Below, one piece after another: positions 23,319-32,366 of a stretch of DNA of 64,000 nucleotides. Within the stretch, counting starts at the first letter, position 1. Each line of letters opens with the position of its first letter. Position numbers and translations under genes: made by a program. Below the pieces are notes generated by a model. It had not been told where the DNA came from. It ran no database searches and worked only from the letters and a program-made list of their open reading frames with translations. The DNA comes from Enterobacter sp. RIT418 (GTDB lineage Bacteria; Pseudomonadota; Gammaproteobacteria; Enterobacterales; Enterobacteriaceae), in NCBI RefSeq assembly GCF_003057745.1, contig NZ_QBJD02000015.1, positions 62,001 through 126,000 on the forward strand. Direction: 5' to 3'.

Positions 23319-24488
23319 GTTCACTGCCGAGCAGGCAGCTTAGAAAACCCTCTACCGCCGCAGCGGGAAAAACTCGATGTTCACTGCCGAGCAGGCAGCT
23401 TAGAAAACCGGTGTTGAGATGGCGGCGCGCCAGGAACGGTTCACTGCCGAGCAGGCAGCTTAGAAAATGAAATCGACATGATGCGTTTGAGCATCATGGT
23501 TCACTGCCGAGCAGGCAGCTTAGAAATGGCTGGAGTCCCAGCTATGAGGCGTTTATGAGTTCACTGCCGAGCAGGCAGCTTAGAAAGACGGCAATGAGAA
23601 TGTTGTTGAGAATGCTAAGTTCACTGCCGAGCAGGCAGCTTAGAAACAAAGGCTGAAAATCTTTCACGCGAAGCCGCGAGTTCACTGCCGAGCAGGCAGC
23701 TTAGAAATATCGCGCCAGAGGAAACTCAATGGCGCACACGTTCACTGCCGAGCAGGCAGCTTAGAAACGGTGGCAGCTGCAATGCCGCTGGATAATTTTG
23801 TTCACTGCCGAGCAGGCAGCTTAGAAATGCGTCGTCATGACCAGATTAACGGAAAAGAAGTTCACTGCCGAGCAGGCAGCTTAGAAAGAACGCGTGTTTT
23901 AACGCGGGGTTTAACTTCGGTTCACTGCCGAGCAGGCAGCTTAGAAATCTCGCAGCAGTCGCAGGTGTACGCCAGCCAGGTTCACTGCCGGACAGGCAGC
24001 TTAGAAAACAAGATGAAAGACTACACCGTCTATCCGTCTGTTCACTGCCGGACAGGCAGCTTAGAAACGTGAGGGGGGATCATCAATCCTTTTGGGTCTG
24101 TTCACTGCCGGACAGGCAGCTTAGAAATTAGTCGATGCGATGCCATGGAATGGCTTGCTGTTCACTGCCGGACAGGCAGCTTAGAAATCGGCAAACGAGT
24201 GACCGGAGGCCCGCGCGATGTTCACTGCCGGACAGGCAGCTTAGAAAGCACCCGTCATACCGCATTACACCATCAACTGGTTCACTGCCGAGCAGGCAGC
24301 TTAGAAAGGTTGTGACCAGAGTCGGCCGGGTTGTTATTGGTTCACTGCCGAGCAGGCAGCTTAGAAACTTACGTCAATCACGTTTAAGGCCCGCGCCGTG
24401 TTCACTGCCGAGCAGGCAGCTTAGAAACGAAATCCGAAGGGGGTTGGCGGAGCTTGGCGGGTTCACTGCCGTTCAGGCAGTTTAGGAA
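23319..24488 (+). CRISPR. CRISPR array 1, type I-F repeats, remote from cas genes
   Basis: Twenty repeats of 28 bp and 19 spacers of 32-33 nt, between poxB and hcr. The repeat is GTTCACTGCCGAGCAGGCAG plus CTTAGAAA, a type I-F (Csy4) repeat with a CTGCC/GGCAG stem. The five-base loop varies: repeats 1-11 and 17-19 have GAGCA, repeats 12-16 (23980-24220) have GGACA, and the decayed last repeat (24461) has GTTCA plus mutations in its 3' handle (TTTAGGAA). The leader is at the low-coordinate end. No cas gene is adjacent; the only cas operon in the window is about 19 kb away. Spacer targets could not be searched. Confidence 0.98.
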
Positions 24489-24518
24489 ATAATCGAATCT
24501 ATGGGATCGGTATCATTC

Positions 24519-24541
24519 GCTCTGCCGTACAGGCAGCGCTG
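24519..24541 (+). repeat. Decayed repeat-like hairpin after array 1
   Basis: Beyond the degenerate last repeat lies CTGCCGTACAGGCAG, a complete repeat stem-loop without the flanking handle sequence. Its loop is GTACA, the type of array 2, not the GAGCA of array 1. It may be a fossil repeat or serve as a hairpin end for the array transcript. Confidence 0.6.
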
Positions 24542-24563
24542 TATCAAGCAAGTGCAGAACCCA

Positions 24564-24596
24564 AAAGCCCGGCAGCGATATCGCTAACCGGGCTTT
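24564..24596 (-). terminator. Terminator of the hcp-hcr operon
   Basis: Stem AAAGCCCGG / CCGGGCTTT enclosing a nested AGCGATATCGCT palindrome, with TTTT on the minus strand just after it. It ends hcr transcription before the CRISPR array. Confidence 0.8.
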
Positions 24597-24613
24597 CATT
24601 TTACGTTAACCGA

Positions 24614-25582
24614 TTATGCCAGAACTAAATCACCCTGCGGATGGCACGAGCAGGCGAGCACGTAGCCTTCGGCGATTTCCGCGTCCGTCAGCGTCATGGT
24701 GCTGCTGACGGTATAGTCGCCGGACACCACCTTCGTTTTGCAACAGCCGCACACGCCCGCGCGGCAGGCGGCCGCTACGGGCACGCTGTTGCTCTCCAGC
24801 GCCTCAAGCAGCGTGGTGCCCACGCGGCCAAAGAAGGTTTGCGCAGGCTGCAGCTTGGTGAACCTGATGCCGCTGGTCGCCGCTTCCGCCACCGGGGTGA
24901 AGAACTGCTCTTTGTAGAAGCGCGTCACGCCCAGCGCCTTCACCTCTTTTTCCACGATATCCATATACGGAGCCGGGCCGCAGGTCATCACGGTGCGGGA
25001 GGCAATGTCCGGCACGCTTTGCAGCAGCTCGCGGCTCAAACGGCCCGGCACAAAACCGTGCGTGGCGTTATTTTCCGCCACCAGCGTCACCGGGTAGTTG
25101 CGCCACTCGTCGGCAAAAATTACGTCCTGCGGTGAACGCACGCTGAAAATCACCAGCACGTCGGCCTGCGGGCGGTTTTTCGCCAGCCAGCGGCGCATTG
25201 ACATAATCGGCGTCACGCCGCAGCCCGCCGCCAGCAGCAGGAACTTATCTTCCGCTTTGTCGTCGCAGGTGAACTCGCCCTGCGCGTCTGAAAGCCAGAT
25301 ATAGTCCCCGCGCTTCACGTCGCGCGTCAGCCACTGAGAGCCTGCGCCGTCATCGATGCGGCGCACGGTGAGGGTAATGTACTCGCTTACGCCCGGCGTG
25401 GAGGAGATGGTGTAGGCGCGCAGGGTGTCCGCAGCGTTGCGCACGCTGACCAGCGCATACTGGCCCGCGCGGTACGGGTAGTAGTCATGGCACAGCAGCG
25501 AGAGCGTCCACACGTCCGGCGTCTCCTGATGGATGTGGTGCACCTGCATCCGCCACGGGCACTGTGAGGTTGGCATCGTCAT
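24614..25582 (-). CDS. hcr: NADH oxidoreductase Hcr
   Basis: Electron donor for Hcp, 322 aa. An FAD-binding ferredoxin-reductase domain and NAD domain (about 1-240, with LLAAGCGVTPIMSM) are followed by a C-terminal plant-type [2Fe-2S] domain with ACRAGVCGCCKTKV and CSCHPQGD. It closely matches E. coli Hcr, which starts MTMPT; an extra in-frame ATG lies one codon upstream. It forms an operon with hcp, with about 10 bp between the genes. Confidence 0.96.
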   Translation of the reverse strand: MTMPTSQCPWRMQVHHIHQETPDVWTLSLLCHDYYPYRAGQYALVSVRNAADTLRAYTISSTPGVSEYITLTVRRIDDGAGSQWLTRDVKRGDYIWLSDAQGEFTCDDKAEDKFLLLAAGCGVTPIMSMRRWLAKNRPQADVLVIFSVRSPQDVIFADEWRNYPVTLVAENNATHGFVPGRLSRELLQSVPDIASRTVMTCGPAPYMDIVEKEVKALGVTRFYKEQFFTPVAEAATSGIRFTKLQPAQTFFGRVGTTLLEALESNSVPVAAACRAGVCGCCKTKVVSGDYTVSSTMTLTDAEIAEGYVLACSCHPQGDLVLA

Positions 25583-25592
25583 CAAAAACTCC

Positions 25593-27245
25593 TTATGCGC
25601 TCAGCAGCTGTTTCATGTCGTCTTCTACGTTCGTCACCGAACGCAGGCCAAATTTCTCGTTCAGCACGGCCAGCAGGTCCGGCGTCAGGAAGCCCGGCGC
25701 GGTAGGGCCAGTCACGATATTGGTCACGCCGAGAGAGAGCAGGGTCAGCAGAATGACGATGGCTTTTTGCTCGAACCAGGAGAGCACCAGCGACAGCGGC
25801 AGGTCGTTCACGCCGCAGCCCAGTTTTTCCGCCAGCGTGACCGCCAGAATGATGGCCGAGTAGGCATCGTTACACTGGCCCGCATCGATCAGGCGCGGCA
25901 GACCTTCGATGTCGCCGAAGTCCAGCTTGTTGAAACGGTATTTGCCGCAGGCCAGCGTCAGGATCAGGCAGTCTTCCGGCACGCGGGTGGCGAAATCGGT
26001 GAAGTAGTTACGCTCGCCGCGCGCGCCGTCGCAGCCGCCGACGAGGAAGATGTGGCGCAGCTTCTCGCGGCTCACCAGGTCAATCAGGGAATCCGCCGCG
26101 CCCAGCAGGGTCTCGCGGCCAAAGCCGACGGTGATGAGGTGCGGAATTTCGCTGTACGGGAAGCCCGCCATCTGCTGCGCCTGCGCAATTACCGGGCCGA
26201 AATCGTCGCCTTCGAGGTGGCTCACGCCCGGCCAGCCGACGATGCTGCGCGTCCAGATGCGGTCGTCGTACGCGCCGACGGTCGGGTCGATGATGCAGTT
26301 AGAGGTCATCACGATCGGGCCCGGGAAGCGGGCGAACTCCACCTGCTGGTTCTGCCAGCCGCTGCCGTAGTTGCCGATCAGGTGCTTGAATTTACGCAGC
26401 TCCGGGTAGCCGTGCGCGGGCAGCATTTCGCCGTGGGTGTAGACGTTTACGCCGGTGCCTTCGGTCTGCTTCAGCAGGTTATAGAGATCCTTCAGGTCGT
26501 GGCCGGAAATCAGGATGCATTTGCCTTCGGTGGCCTTCACGTTGACCTGCGTTGGCGTCGGGTGGCCGTAGGCGCGGGTTTCACCGGCGTCGAGAATGCT
26601 CATCACGCGGAAGTTCATCTGGCCGATTTCCATGGAGCACTCAAGCAGCGCATTCATGTCGGCAGGCCACGTGCCCAGCCACGCCATGATCTTGTGATAC
26701 TGCGCGTAAATATCGTTGTCGTACTGGCCGAGAACGTGCGCGTGTTCCATATAGGCCGCGGCGCCCTTCAGGCCGTACAGGCAGAGCAGGCGCAGGCCGA
26801 GAATGTTCTCGCCAATCGCCGCTTTGTCTTTGTTTGGGGTAAATTCCGCCGCCTGGCGCTGCAGCTCGCCGAGGTCGTCGCTGACCAGCTGAAGCCCGGC
26901 CATCGGGTTATCCACCGCGGCGTTGGCATCCGCGCTCAGGCACTGCGCCTTCAGCGCTTCGCGCAGGGCGATGGCTTCACGGGCGTAACCGACGATGCGC
27001 GGAGAGTCAAAGTTGACGTTGGTCAGCGTGGAGAAAAAGGCGCGCGGCGCAAAGCTGTCGACGTCGTGGTCGACAATCCCGTATTCGCGGGCTTTAAACG
27101 CCCACGCGGACAGCCCCTGCAGCGCCGCGATCAGCAGATCCTGCAGGTCTGAGGTTTCTGCGGTTTTACCGCACATTCCCTGCGCGTAGGAGCAGCCGTT
27201 GCCTGCCGGGGTACGGATGGTTTGTTCACATTGCACACAAAACAT
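25593..27245 (-). CDS. hcp: Hydroxylamine reductase / hybrid-cluster protein Hcp
   Basis: Cytoplasmic Fe-S protein, 550 aa. It reduces hydroxylamine in vitro, and in E. coli acts as an NO reductase and S-nitrosylase under anaerobic nitrosative stress. The N-terminal cluster ligands are C3, C6, C18 and C25 ([12 protein letters not shown]...CSYAQGMCG). The ATG at 27245 matches the E. coli start and has AGGTG about 5 bases upstream; a GTG two codons earlier is possible. It should not be confused with the unrelated type VI tube protein Hcp at 42221. Confidence 0.96.
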   Translation of the reverse strand: MFCVQCEQTIRTPAGNGCSYAQGMCGKTAETSDLQDLLIAALQGLSAWAFKAREYGIVDHDVDSFAPRAFFSTLTNVNFDSPRIVGYAREAIALREALKAQCLSADANAAVDNPMAGLQLVSDDLGELQRQAAEFTPNKDKAAIGENILGLRLLCLYGLKGAAAYMEHAHVLGQYDNDIYAQYHKIMAWLGTWPADMNALLECSMEIGQMNFRVMSILDAGETRAYGHPTPTQVNVKATEGKCILISGHDLKDLYNLLKQTEGTGVNVYTHGEMLPAHGYPELRKFKHLIGNYGSGWQNQQVEFARFPGPIVMTSNCIIDPTVGAYDDRIWTRSIVGWPGVSHLEGDDFGPVIAQAQQMAGFPYSEIPHLITVGFGRETLLGAADSLIDLVSREKLRHIFLVGGCDGARGERNYFTDFATRVPEDCLILTLACGKYRFNKLDFGDIEGLPRLIDAGQCNDAYSAIILAVTLAEKLGCGVNDLPLSLVLSWFEQKAIVILLTLLSLGVTNIVTGPTAPGFLTPDLLAVLNEKFGLRSVTNVEDDMKQLLSA

Positions 27246-27259
27246 AATCACACCTGTTA

Positions 27260-27282
27260 AAGTTATATTTGATATACATGTT
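27260..27282 (-). promoter_or_regulatory. Candidate NsrR operator upstream of hcp
   Basis: A 23-bp imperfect inverted repeat with arms AAGTTATATTT and ATATACATGTT, fitting the NsrR half-site pattern AAGATGYATTT with few mismatches. It lies 15 bp upstream of the hcp start. In E. coli NsrR represses hcp-hcr and is relieved by NO. Identified by eye only. Confidence 0.55.
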
Positions 27283-27389
27283 TAAGATTATGCCCGTGCC
27301 GGGACGGAGAAAAGTGCTTTCTGCATCAAAAGAGAGGGAGATTGATTTAGCGCAATTTTGGCGGCAGGAACGCTACCGCCAGAGAGGTA

Positions 27390-28289
27390 TCAGGCTGAGA
27401 AAAACGCCATCAGAATCGGGACCAGCAGGCTCAGAATAAAGCCGTGGACGATGGCGGCAGGCACCATCTCAATGCCGCCGGAGCGTTGTAAAACGGGCAG
27501 GGTGAAGTCCATTGAGGTGGCACCGCACAGGCCGAGCGCCGTCGAGCGGCTGCGGCGCACCAGGCCCGGGATCAGCATAATGGCGATCAGCTCGCGCGCC
27601 AGGTCATTGAAGAAGGCGGCGCTGCCGATGACCGGGCCGAAGGACTCGGTGAGCAGGATCCCGGAAAGAGAGTACCAGCCGAAGCCCGATGCCATCGCGA
27701 GGCCCGTTTTGATCGGCAGGCCGAGAATTAAGGCGTTTATGACGCCGCCAATCAGCGAGCTGGCGACCACGACCACTGCCACAATCATTCCCCGACGATT
27801 GAGGACAATCTGTTTTAGCGTCATGCCGTTATTGCGCAGCTGAATGCCGATCAGGAACAGCAGGAAAATCAGGGTATATTCGCTGGCCTGCGTTGCGTGC
27901 TGTAAAAATGCCCATCCGGTTAAGCCGAGCAGAAAGCCGAGCACCACCACGCCGCACAGCTTTAATGATTCCAGCGCCATGGCTATACGTGAGGGTAATT
28001 TTTCCTGATGGTGGTGGTTTTTCCACGGAATAGACCGTTCGAGCCAAAAAAGCGCGGCAATATTGCACAGCAAAATAACCACAACGGTGACCGCGGAATA
28101 ATGAAGTATAGAGAGTAAATTGGCCGACAGGTTATCGAGGAAGGCCAGGCTTATTCCCATGAAGAAAAGAATGACGTAGACAATCCAGCTGAGAAAACGG
28201 TTGATCAGCCTTAATGCCGATTCACGCCGCAGCGGTATAAGGTAGCCCACGATCAGGGGCAAAAGAATAATGAGGAGTCCTGAAAACAT
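27390..28289 (-). CDS. lysO: L-lysine exporter LysO
   Basis: Inner-membrane protein, 299 aa, with about eight hydrophobic segments. It exports L-lysine and thialysine in E. coli (formerly ybjE). The start MFSGLLIILLPLIVGYLIPL at 28289 gives the family length; the frame runs 24 codons further upstream but those residues do not fit the family. It lies between hcp and aqpZ as in E. coli, where lysine represses it through ArgP; no such site was identified here. Confidence 0.93.
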   Translation of the reverse strand: MFSGLLIILLPLIVGYLIPLRRESALRLINRFLSWIVYVILFFMGISLAFLDNLSANLLSILHYSAVTVVVILLCNIAALFWLERSIPWKNHHHQEKLPSRIAMALESLKLCGVVVLGFLLGLTGWAFLQHATQASEYTLIFLLFLIGIQLRNNGMTLKQIVLNRRGMIVAVVVVASSLIGGVINALILGLPIKTGLAMASGFGWYSLSGILLTESFGPVIGSAAFFNDLARELIAIMLIPGLVRRSRSTALGLCGATSMDFTLPVLQRSGGIEMVPAAIVHGFILSLLVPILMAFFSA

Positions 28290-28361
28290 GAACGGCCTTT
28301 CCTTTTGAGTATCTTTAAGCGCCAGAGACACTACCCAATAAAGGCTGCCCAGTAAAGCCAC

Positions 28362-28396
28362 AAAAAAAGCCGGGGGGCGGTTACGCCTTACCCGGC
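28362..28396 (-). terminator. Terminator of aqpZ
   Basis: On the minus strand, CCGGG/CCCGG arms (28391-28396 with 28369-28374) enclose an inner GGCG/CGCC pair and are followed by seven T residues (28362-28368). Confidence 0.75.
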
Positions 28397-28415
28397 TCGT
28401 GCGTGCGATCCGTAG

Positions 28416-28436
28416 CCCTCTCCCACGGGGAGAGGG
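28416..28436. repeat. Single REP-like palindrome
   Basis: CCCTCTCCC-ACG-GGGAGAGGG, the core unit also found at 17641-17786 and 37557-37745, here 9 bp past the aqpZ stop. Confidence 0.65.
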
Positions 28437-28445
28437 AGGGAATGA

Positions 28446-29141
28446 TTAATCGCGTTTTTCCAGCAGGGTGCGGTACAGCACGCCGCCCAGGATACCGCCG
28501 ACGATTGGCATCACCCAGAACAGCCACAGCTGCTCAAGCGCCCAGCCGCCCTGGAAAATGGCGACCGCGGTGCTGCGCGCCGGGTTGACGGAAGTATTGG
28601 TTACCGGGATTGAGATCAGGTGAATGAGCGTCAGCGCCAGGCCAATCGCGATCGGCGCGAAGCCTGCAGGCGCGTGCTTGTCCGTTGCGCCGTGGATCAC
28701 CAGCAGGAAGCCCGCGGTCAGCACGATTTCAATCACGATGGCAGAGAGCATAGAGTATCCGCCCGGTGAGTGCTCGCCATAGCCGTTAGAGGCAAAGCCG
28801 CTGGCGGCAGCATCAAAGCCTGCTTTACCGCTGGCAATAACGTACAGCACCGCTGCGGCTATAATGCCGCCAATCACCTGGGCAATAATATAGCCAATCA
28901 CCTCTTTTGCCGGGAAACGGCCGCCGGCCCACAGGCCGAGGGTAACGGCCGGGTTGAAATGACCGCCTGAAATATGCCCCACGGCAAATGCCATGGTTAA
29001 TACCGTCAGGCCAAAGGCCAGCGCGACGCCGACAAATCCAATACCTAATTCCGGAAATGCCGCCGCAAGCACCGCGCTACCGCAGCCACCAAACACCAGC
29101 CAGAATGTACCAAAGCATTCTGCCGCTAATTTTCTAAACAT
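28446..29141 (-). CDS. aqpZ: Aquaporin Z
   Basis: Tetrameric water channel of the inner membrane, 231 aa, six membrane helices and two half-helices carrying the NPA motifs (HFNPAVTLG and SVNPARST). The start [19 protein letters not shown] at 29141 matches E. coli AqpZ; 14 more upstream codons are open but do not match. It is divergent from ybjD. Confidence 0.97.
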   Translation of the reverse strand: MFRKLAAECFGTFWLVFGGCGSAVLAAAFPELGIGFVGVALAFGLTVLTMAFAVGHISGGHFNPAVTLGLWAGGRFPAKEVIGYIIAQVIGGIIAAAVLYVIASGKAGFDAAASGFASNGYGEHSPGGYSMLSAIVIEIVLTAGFLLVIHGATDKHAPAGFAPIAIGLALTLIHLISIPVTNTSVNPARSTAVAIFQGGWALEQLWLFWVMPIVGGILGGVLYRTLLEKRD

Positions 29142-29515
29142 AACCACCTCAAAAAATAAACTTCCGCACGCTTTAAAGCGCACGGCCTATATCGTCATAA
29201 AGGGATGACGACTCAAAGAGCCAATATTTTAGAAACCATTAACATCCCTTCGCCAGTTAAATAAATTCAATTAATTTGATTTTAGGCAATGTGATGTCGT
29301 TCCTTGTTCGAACGGGTGGTAAAAAAAGCATAGACCAATTTCGGAGCGGTAGTATCTGTGCTGTTAGCCTTATTTCGAATGAAACCATGTAGGGAGATTT
29401 TAAATTTTTCCGGGCAGGTTTAAATAATCGACGCGTATGGGTATGTCCTGCCGGGCGCCCTGCCGCTATACTGCTGATAACTTGAAGGAAAAAGTGTTCA
29501 TTTTGCGGGGGATTT
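29142..29515. promoter_or_regulatory. Divergent aqpZ/ybjD intergenic region
   Basis: These 374 bp contain no convincing gene. A TATACT hexamer at 29467-29472 is a possible -10 element for ybjD, and GGGGG before 29511 is its ribosome site. Nothing else was recognised. Confidence 0.4.
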
Positions 29516-31174
29516 ATGCTTCTCGAACGTGTAGAAATTGTCGGGTTTCGCGGTATAAACCGCCTGTCACTGCAACTTGAGCAAAATAATGTCCTGATAG
29601 GGGAGAACGCCTGGGGTAAGTCCAGCCTGCTGGACGCATTGACCCTGCTTCTCTCGCCGGACGATACCCTTTATCACTTCACGCACGACGACTTCTGGTT
29701 TCCGCCGGGAGACGTCGCCGGGCGCGAGAAGCACCTGCACATCATTCTGACCTTCCGCGAGTCTGAGCCCGGTCGCCATCGCATTCGCCGCTTCCGACCG
29801 ATGTCGCCGTGCTGGGTGCCATGTGAAGACGGCTATCATCGTCTTTTCTACCGCCTGGAAGGTGAGATGGCGGAAAACGACAGCGTTCTCACCCTGCGCG
29901 AGTTTCTCGACCAGAAAGGCAATCCGATCCCGCTTCAGGACATCGACGAGCTTGCCCGCCACCTGATCCGGCTGATGCCGGTCCTGCGCCTGCGCGACGC
30001 GCGCTTTATGCGGCGCATTCGTAACGGCTCCGTGCCCAATATGCCGGACGTGGAGGTGACCGCCCGCGAGCTGGATTTTCTGGCCCGCGAGCTGGTTTCC
30101 CGGCCGCAGAACCTCAGCGACGGGCAGATCCGCCAGGGGCTGTCTGCGATGGTCCAGCTGCTGGAACACTACTTCTCCGAGCAGGGAACGTCTCAGTCCC
30201 GCCACCGCCTGATGCGCCGCCGCTCGCACGACGAGCAGCGCAGCTGGCGCTATCTCGACATTATTAACCGGATGATTGACCGCCCCGGGGGCCGCACGCA
30301 CCGGGTGATCCTGCTGGGGCTTTTCTCCACGCTGCTGCAGGCGAAGGGCACCGTCCGCCTCGACCGGGACGCGCGGCCGCTGCTGCTGGTGGAAGATCCT
30401 GAAACGCGCCTGCACCCGATCATGCTCTCCGTCGCCTGGCACCTGCTCAACCTGCTGCCGCTGCAGCGGATCGCCACCACCAACTCCGGCGAATTGCTTT
30501 CGCTGACCCCGGTGGAGTACGTTTGCCGCCTGGTGCGTGAGTCTTCGCGCGTAACGGCCTACCGGCTGGGGCCGGGCGGGCTAAACGCCGAGGACGGGCG
30601 GCGCATTGCGTTCCACATCCGCTTCAACCGCGCATCGTCGCTGTTTGCCCGCTGCTGGCTGCTGGTGGAAGGCGAAACGGAAACCTGGGTCATCAACGAG
30701 CTGGCGCGCCAGTGCGGCCACCATTTTGACGCGGAAGGGATTAAGGTGATCGAATTTGCCCAGTCGGGGCTCAAGCCGCTGATCAAATTTGCCCGTCGGA
30801 TGGGCATAGAGTGGCACGTGCTGGTGGACGGCGACGAGGCGGGCAAGAAGTACGCCTCCACCGTGCGCAGCCTGCTGAACAACGACCGGGAAGAAGAGCG
30901 CGATCATTTAACCGCGCTGCCCGCCATGGACATGGAGCACTTTATGTACCGTCAGGGGTTTGACGACGTATTCCACCGTATTGCGATGGTGCCGGTCGAC
31001 GTGCCGATGAATATGCGCCGGGTGATTGCCAAAGCGATCCACCGCTCGTCGAAGCCCGACCTGGCGATTGAGGTGGCGGCGGAGGCGGGCAGGCGCGGCG
31101 TGGAATCCGTTCCGACGCTGCTGCGCAAGATGTTCTCCCGCGTGCTCTGGCTGGCGCGCGGAAGGGCCGACTAG
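29516..31174 (+). CDS. ybjD: YbjD, OLD-family ATPase/TOPRIM nuclease-like protein
   Basis: A 552-aa protein, the same length as E. coli YbjD. The N-terminal ABC-type ATPase has Walker A GENAWGKSS (about 31-39), a later DPETRLHP signature, and a C-terminal TOPRIM domain with LLVEGETETW and LVDGDEAGKK. OLD-family proteins are ATP-dependent nucleases and some take part in phage defence (for example in Gabija and retron systems). YbjD itself is a conserved chromosomal gene whose physiological role is unclear. Confidence 0.93.
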   Translation: MLLERVEIVGFRGINRLSLQLEQNNVLIGENAWGKSSLLDALTLLLSPDDTLYHFTHDDFWFPPGDVAGREKHLHIILTFRESEPGRHRIRRFRPMSPCWVPCEDGYHRLFYRLEGEMAENDSVLTLREFLDQKGNPIPLQDIDELARHLIRLMPVLRLRDARFMRRIRNGSVPNMPDVEVTARELDFLARELVSRPQNLSDGQIRQGLSAMVQLLEHYFSEQGTSQSRHRLMRRRSHDEQRSWRYLDIINRMIDRPGGRTHRVILLGLFSTLLQAKGTVRLDRDARPLLLVEDPETRLHPIMLSVAWHLLNLLPLQRIATTNSGELLSLTPVEYVCRLVRESSRVTAYRLGPGGLNAEDGRRIAFHIRFNRASSLFARCWLLVEGETETWVINELARQCGHHFDAEGIKVIEFAQSGLKPLIKFARRMGIEWHVLVDGDEAGKKYASTVRSLLNNDREEERDHLTALPAMDMEHFMYRQGFDDVFHRIAMVPVDVPMNMRRVIAKAIHRSSKPDLAIEVAAEAGRRGVESVPTLLRKMFSRVLWLARGRAD

Positions 31175-31250
31175 CGCTCGCTTTGTCTGCAACCCGCGGT
31201 TCAGATAGAATCAACGGCGATGATAGCCAGAACAATTAATTGGAATATTT

Positions 31251-32366
31251 ATGAACCTTAAGGGAAAACGCGGGAAGCTCTTTCTGCTGCTGGCGGTAGT
31301 GATATTGATCGGCGTGTATTGGCTATGGCAGGTGCTGAACGCGCCCGTGCCCCAGTACCAGACGCTGATTGTTCGCCCCGGCGAGCTGCAGCAAAACGTG
31401 CTGGCGACGGGCAAGCTCGACGCGCTGCGCAAGGTGGACGTGGGCGCGCAGGTGAGCGGCCAGCTGAAAACGCTGTCGGTTGAGATTGGCGACAAGGTGC
31501 AAAAAGGCCAGCTGCTCGGCGTGATCGACCCCGAGCAGGCCGAAAACCAGATCCGCGAGGTGGAAGCAACGCTGATGGAGCTGCGCGCGCAGCGCAGCCA
31601 GGCGCAGGCGGAGAGCCGCCTTGCACAGGTGACGCTGAGCCGCCAGCAGGCGCTGGCAAAAACGCAGGCCATTTCCCGGCAGGATCTGGACACCGCCGCC
31701 ACGGAAGTCGCGGTCAAGCAGGCGCAGATTGGCACCATCGACGCGCAAATCAAGCGTAACCAGGCCTCGTTGGATACGGCGAAAACCAACCTCGACTACA
31801 CCAAAATCGTTGCGCCGATGGCCGGTGAAGTGACCCAAATCACCACCCTCCAGGGGCAAACGGTGATTGCGGCGCAGCAGGCGCCGAACATCCTGACCCT
31901 GGCCGATATGAGCACCATGCTGGTCAAGGCGCAGGTATCAGAGGCCGACGTTATTCACCTTAAGCCCGGGCAAAAGGCCTGGTTCACGGTGCTCGGCGAT
32001 CCGCAAACCCGCTACGAGGGCGTGCTGAAGGATATCCTGCCGACGCCGGAGAAGGTGAACGACGCCATCTTCTATTACGCCCGCTTTGAGGTGCCGAACC
32101 CGCAGGGCGTGCTGCGTCTGGACATGACCGCCCAGGTGCACATTCAGCTGACCGGCGTGAAAAACGTCCTCACCATCCCGCTCTCCGCGCTGGGCGAATC
32201 CGCTGGCGACAGCCGCTATAAGGTCAAAGTGCTGCGCAACGGCGAAACCCGCGAGCGCGAGGTGACCATTGGCGAGCGCAACGACACCGACGTGGTGGTG
32301 GTGAAAGGCCTGGAAGAGGGCGAAGAGGTCGTCACCAGCGAAAGCCTGCCCGGAGCGGCTAAATGA
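31251..32366 (+). CDS. macA: MacA, periplasmic adaptor of the MacAB-TolC exporter
   Basis: Membrane-fusion protein, 371 aa, with an N-terminal membrane anchor ([20 protein letters not shown]), lipoyl and alpha-hairpin regions (about 60-210) and beta-barrel/membrane-proximal domains. It joins MacB to TolC for export of macrolides, heat-stable enterotoxin and protoporphyrin in E. coli. It overlaps macB by 4 bases. The E. coli neighbour ybjX is missing between ybjD and macA, where only 76 bp remain. Confidence 0.95.
   Translation: MNLKGKRGKLFLLLAVVILIGVYWLWQVLNAPVPQYQTLIVRPGELQQNVLATGKLDALRKVDVGAQVSGQLKTLSVEIGDKVQKGQLLGVIDPEQAENQIREVEATLMELRAQRSQAQAESRLAQVTLSRQQALAKTQAISRQDLDTAATEVAVKQAQIGTIDAQIKRNQASLDTAKTNLDYTKIVAPMAGEVTQITTLQGQTVIAAQQAPNILTLADMSTMLVKAQVSEADVIHLKPGQKAWFTVLGDPQTRYEGVLKDILPTPEKVNDAIFYYARFEVPNPQGVLRLDMTAQVHIQLTGVKNVLTIPLSALGESAGDSRYKVKVLRNGETREREVTIGERNDTDVVVVKGLEEGEEVVTSESLPGAAK

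Noticed and set aside
23270..24485. Open frames across array 1 with repeated CSLPSRQLRK or VHCRAGSLE peptides
   Set aside because: Same artefact of the repeat unit.
25533..27152. 539-codon plus-strand frame opposite hcp
   Set aside because: Shadow of the conserved hybrid-cluster gene.
29516..31174. YbjD as part of a Gabija-like defence system
   Set aside because: It is the conserved enteric ybjD with no adjacent UvrD-like helicase gene; the neighbours are the normal core genes.
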